Part shown: positions 16,706 through 18,826 of the stretch, piece by piece
How positions within the stretch are numbered: the first letter of the stretch is position 1
Layout of the letters: every line of letters begins with the position of its first letter
From: Stramenopiles sp. TOSAG23-2
Lineage: Eukaryota; Sar
Direction of reading: 5' to 3'
Assembly (NCBI GenBank): GCA_900128395.1
Contig: LT649599.1
Span: 1-18,826 of the forward strand
DNA: 18,826 bases
Made by a program: the position numbers and the translations under genes
The notes under the pieces: generated by a model
The model's database searches: none
What the model was told of the DNA's origin: nothing
What the model saw: the letters and a program-made list of their open reading frames with translations, nothing else

Positions 16706-16741
16706 ATGACCTCTTTTTATGAACCAAGGAATCCACGATAA
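16706..16741 (+). promoter_or_regulatory. Possible upstream ORF of 11 codons
   Basis: An ATG at 16706 opens an 11-residue frame ending in TAA at 16741, two codons before and in frame with the main ATG at 16748. If it lies in the mRNA leader, it could limit initiation at the main start. The transcription start is unknown, so this is speculative. Confidence 0.3.
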
Positions 16742-16747
16742 AATAAA

Positions 16748-18319
16748 ATGTCATCATCTTCATCAACAACAAGTATTACTTTATCCATTCCTGGACAAGA
16801 GAGACGTTCGAAATTTATATCATTTGTAAATAGTAGAAATTTAATTGGATATAACATTTACCACCGACACCGGAATCAAAACTATACATCTGCTACGATT
16901 ACAAAAGATTATTTAATACAACATGAGCATGGTGAAAAACAATTTAAAACACTTTCTGCCGCTGCGGTTGATGTAGTAAAAAAGTTATCAAATGATAAGA
17001 AAGACCTACAAGTAAAACGTTGCGGTTGGAAGTTTTGGATGATACAAGGATATGAATTAAGAGAATTATTATCAAGACCAGATATTAAACTAAAAGATCC
17101 AAACAGTACTACTACCGTGAATGCAAAAGAGAAGAATAATTGTAAAGCTAGCGAATCAGATGCAAATATACTTTTACAATTTACAAATCAAATAGGTATT
17201 AGAGGTGGAATTTCAGTACAACATATATTGAACAACAACAATAATAATACTAACAACGTTTTGATCTCTTCTTCGGCAGAAGAAATAGATGATCGTGACG
17301 AAGAAAGCTTCGATGATGACGATGACGATAATCATTTTTTATCGCCATTATCATCTTCTTCATTATCAAGTAATAAGAATAATGGCATTCACCAAACCAA
17401 TGACATTCAGGATAAAAGAACGACTATGAAAAGACATAATAAAAAACATCGAAAATTGAAAACAAATTGGAAATCATATGCAAATTTAGATCGAGATGGT
17501 TTATTGGAAGCTGAGAAACAAATAGATAATCAATTAAAAAACAAAGAAATGGAACTTCAAATTGCTAAAAAGAAACTTTCATATAAATCTAATATACGTA
17601 ATAACGAATTGTCATCGTCGTCGTCGTCATCATCATCATCATCCACCAATATAGGCAATTCAATGTTCGATTCAGTAACACATGAACGAATGTTTCAAGA
17701 TAAAATCCAAAAGACTGCTATATATCAATGTGAAAAAGGATGCGGATTTATGAGTGATTATAAAACAGTTTTAAAACATGAAGAAACATGTATGCACCAA
17801 ATAAGAAACACAAAGAAAAGATCATCAACGTCTGTAACTTCTAATTCTACTAGTATTAATACTAGTACTACTACAACGAAGACAGAGACGACAAAAACCC
17901 AAAGAAACATAAATAGAGAAAGAAATGCAACGTACGACTTACTTTCAAGTAATATGAAAACAACTGAAAAACATAATTTACAGCAATTAAATGAGCCATT
18001 ATTGCAACATAATACTACAAGAAGAAACAAAGGCAGCAAACCGAGTGATACTCACAAAAGAAAAGCACAGCTGAAAGCTCAACTTAATACAAAAAATTCA
18101 AATACGAAAAAAAATGTACATGATCCAAATCGATATAAATGCAGTATATGTATAAATGATCTACCTTATGCTGGTGCAAGTGGTTTATGGTATCATATGC
18201 GAAATTTTCATGGAGCTTATTCAAGACGATATCGAAAAAGAAAGAGAGATAATGGTCCAGGTAGTCATACAGATAAAATAGACCAGACAAAATGGAAAAG
18301 GAGAAAATCCAGGAAATAA
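16748..18319 (+). CDS. RAMA-like domain protein with two zinc fingers
   Basis: The 523-residue frame runs from ATG to TAA. Residues about 30-108 resemble the RAMA domain (restriction enzyme/adenine methylase-associated): a YTSATIT strand (46-52), FKTLSAAAVDVV (66-77) and a CGWKFW core (92-97) followed by YELRELL. RAMA occurs in prokaryotic DNA methylase systems and in eukaryotic MPND, which is reported to recognise N6-methyladenine DNA. An Asp/Glu-rich stretch follows at about 181-198 and a helix or coiled coil at about 248-277. A Ser run lies at about 288-300. A C2HC finger has C328, C332, H344 and C348. A C2H2 finger has C465, C468, H483 and H488, with a 14-residue Cys-to-His span, longer than the usual 12. 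The basic tail ends in KWKRRKSRK, a nuclear-localisation-like sequence. A nuclear DNA- or chromatin-binding role is inferred. Confidence 0.7.
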   Translation: MSSSSSTTSITLSIPGQERRSKFISFVNSRNLIGYNIYHRHRNQNYTSATITKDYLIQHEHGEKQFKTLSAAAVDVVKKLSNDKKDLQVKRCGWKFWMIQGYELRELLSRPDIKLKDPNSTTTVNAKEKNNCKASESDANILLQFTNQIGIRGGISVQHILNNNNNNTNNVLISSSAEEIDDRDEESFDDDDDDNHFLSPLSSSSLSSNKNNGIHQTNDIQDKRTTMKRHNKKHRKLKTNWKSYANLDRDGLLEAEKQIDNQLKNKEMELQIAKKKLSYKSNIRNNELSSSSSSSSSSSTNIGNSMFDSVTHERMFQDKIQKTAIYQCEKGCGFMSDYKTVLKHEETCMHQIRNTKKRSSTSVTSNSTSINTSTTTTKTETTKTQRNINRERNATYDLLSSNMKTTEKHNLQQLNEPLLQHNTTRRNKGSKPSDTHKRKAQLKAQLNTKNSNTKKNVHDPNRYKCSICINDLPYAGASGLWYHMRNFHGAYSRRYRKRKRDNGPGSHTDKIDQTKWKRRKSRK

Positions 18320-18468
18320 CAAAAAAATATATACGAACCCGTATTAATTTTACGACGGCTCGTATTAACAAATGTTTTATGTATATGTACACATTAAAAC
18401 AAAATATATATATATATATATACGTATATATATATATAATAAATTAAATTATATATACGTGTAAACGA
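18320..18468. promoter_or_regulatory. Short intergenic region with palindromic TA array
   Basis: This gap between two same-strand genes holds the 3' flank of the RAMA gene and the promoter of the next gene. CGTATTAA occurs twice (18340 and 18361). A TA array at 18404-18439, interrupted by a central CG, is almost perfectly palindromic. No RNA gene is visible. Confidence 0.5.
18404..18439. repeat. Palindromic (TA)n CG (TA)n array
   Basis: TA repeats flank a central ACGT (CG at 18423-18424), giving an extended self-complementary tract just upstream of the last gene. Confidence 0.9.
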
Positions 18469-18826
18469 ATGGAGAACTCCCATGATGTTGTTCTTCAACT
18501 GCCTCATTCAATTGCTGATATTGAAGATAGTGAAAATAGTCAATTACAATCATCTCCTGAGATGTACTCTCTGAGTATTACAGAGACTCAGGATGTCATG
18601 AGCATTGTTGGGCGCGAAATACAATTAACGAAGGACTATACAACAGGTAATGCAACATTTAAACAAGGAAGTAGAGGGACAGTTATTGAGGCGCCCTCCC
18701 GTAAGGATGGAAAATTGAAAGTTAAATTGGATAACGACAATGAGAAAACATTTAGATTGATTAAAGAATGTGATTTACAACTTTATGAAGGAGGACCTCT
18801 TTCATTTAGCTCTGAATCACAGACAG
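18469..18826 (+). CDS. Partial gene, N-terminal 119 residues, function unknown
   Basis: An ATG at 18469 opens a frame that stays open to the window edge, so the 3' end is missing. The first 55 or so residues are acidic, Ser/Gln-rich and probably disordered. Residues about 60-108 alternate hydrophobic and charged positions with glycines, including FKQGSRGTVIEAP, KLKVKLDNDNEKTF and LIKECDLQLY. That resembles a small beta-barrel of the SH3, KOW or Tudor sort. I do not recognise the family. Codon use matches the neighbouring genes, which supports it as real coding sequence. Confidence 0.7.
   Translation, partial: MENSHDVVLQLPHSIADIEDSENSQLQSSPEMYSLSITETQDVMSIVGREIQLTKDYTTGNATFKQGSRGTVIEAPSRKDGKLKVKLDNDNEKTFRLIKECDLQLYEGGPLSFSSESQT

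Larger units (their letters stand above)
15949..16747. promoter_or_regulatory. Divergent intergenic region with GC-richer repeated motifs
   Basis: Almost 800 bases separate two head-to-head genes. The ends are ordinary AT-rich DNA, but 16110-16200, 16405-16465 and 16505-16580 are markedly GC-richer and share repeated and inverted words. I found no protein-coding frame of note and no tRNA that satisfies both promoter boxes. The repeats, T9 run and hairpin are listed separately. Confidence 0.5.

Overview
The window is AT-rich nuclear DNA from a eukaryotic microbe. Every gene I can support is one uninterrupted reading frame, the longest 2,476 codons. The standard genetic code fits: TAA, TAG and TGA all end genes here and none occurs inside one. 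Proteins carry runs of Asn, Ser, Thr and Lys, and gaps between genes hold TA, CT and CA microsatellites. Ciliary and microtubule-type proteins (SHIPPO-type protein, kinesin, giant IQ/ankyrin/WW protein) point to a flagellated protist. A stramenopile is my best guess, but that rests on remembered domain architectures and is inference.

Layout. Positions 418-7848 (-): giant protein with IQ motifs, tryptophan helices resembling SFI1 repeats, ten ankyrin repeats, TPR-like helices and five C-terminal WW domains. Positions 8930-11398 (+): kinesin with an ARK/KIN-UA-like motor, diverging from the giant gene across a 1.1 kb gap. Positions 11661-12155 (-): membrane-type reading frame without a clear start. 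Positions 12130-13068 (-): low-complexity protein ending in a Tudor-like domain; its 3' end overlaps the membrane frame. Positions 13708-14457 (+): SHIPPO/ODF3-like protein. Positions 14830-15948 (-): permuted papain-fold (NlpC/P60-like, YiiX-type) protein with an IQ-like tail. Positions 16748-18319 (+): protein with an N-terminal RAMA-like domain and two zinc fingers. Positions 18469-18826 (+): start of a further gene cut by the window edge.

Three genes (giant protein, kinesin, SHIPPO protein) fit the microtubule/centriole/flagellum system, and the first two share a divergent promoter region. Two (Tudor-like and RAMA/zinc-finger) look nuclear and chromatin-related. The 15949-16747 gap is odd: it holds GC-richer, repeated and partly inverted motifs and a T9 run, and could contain an unannotated RNA or a repeat-element relic. 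I saw no tRNA, rRNA, CRISPR array, transposase or prokaryotic feature.
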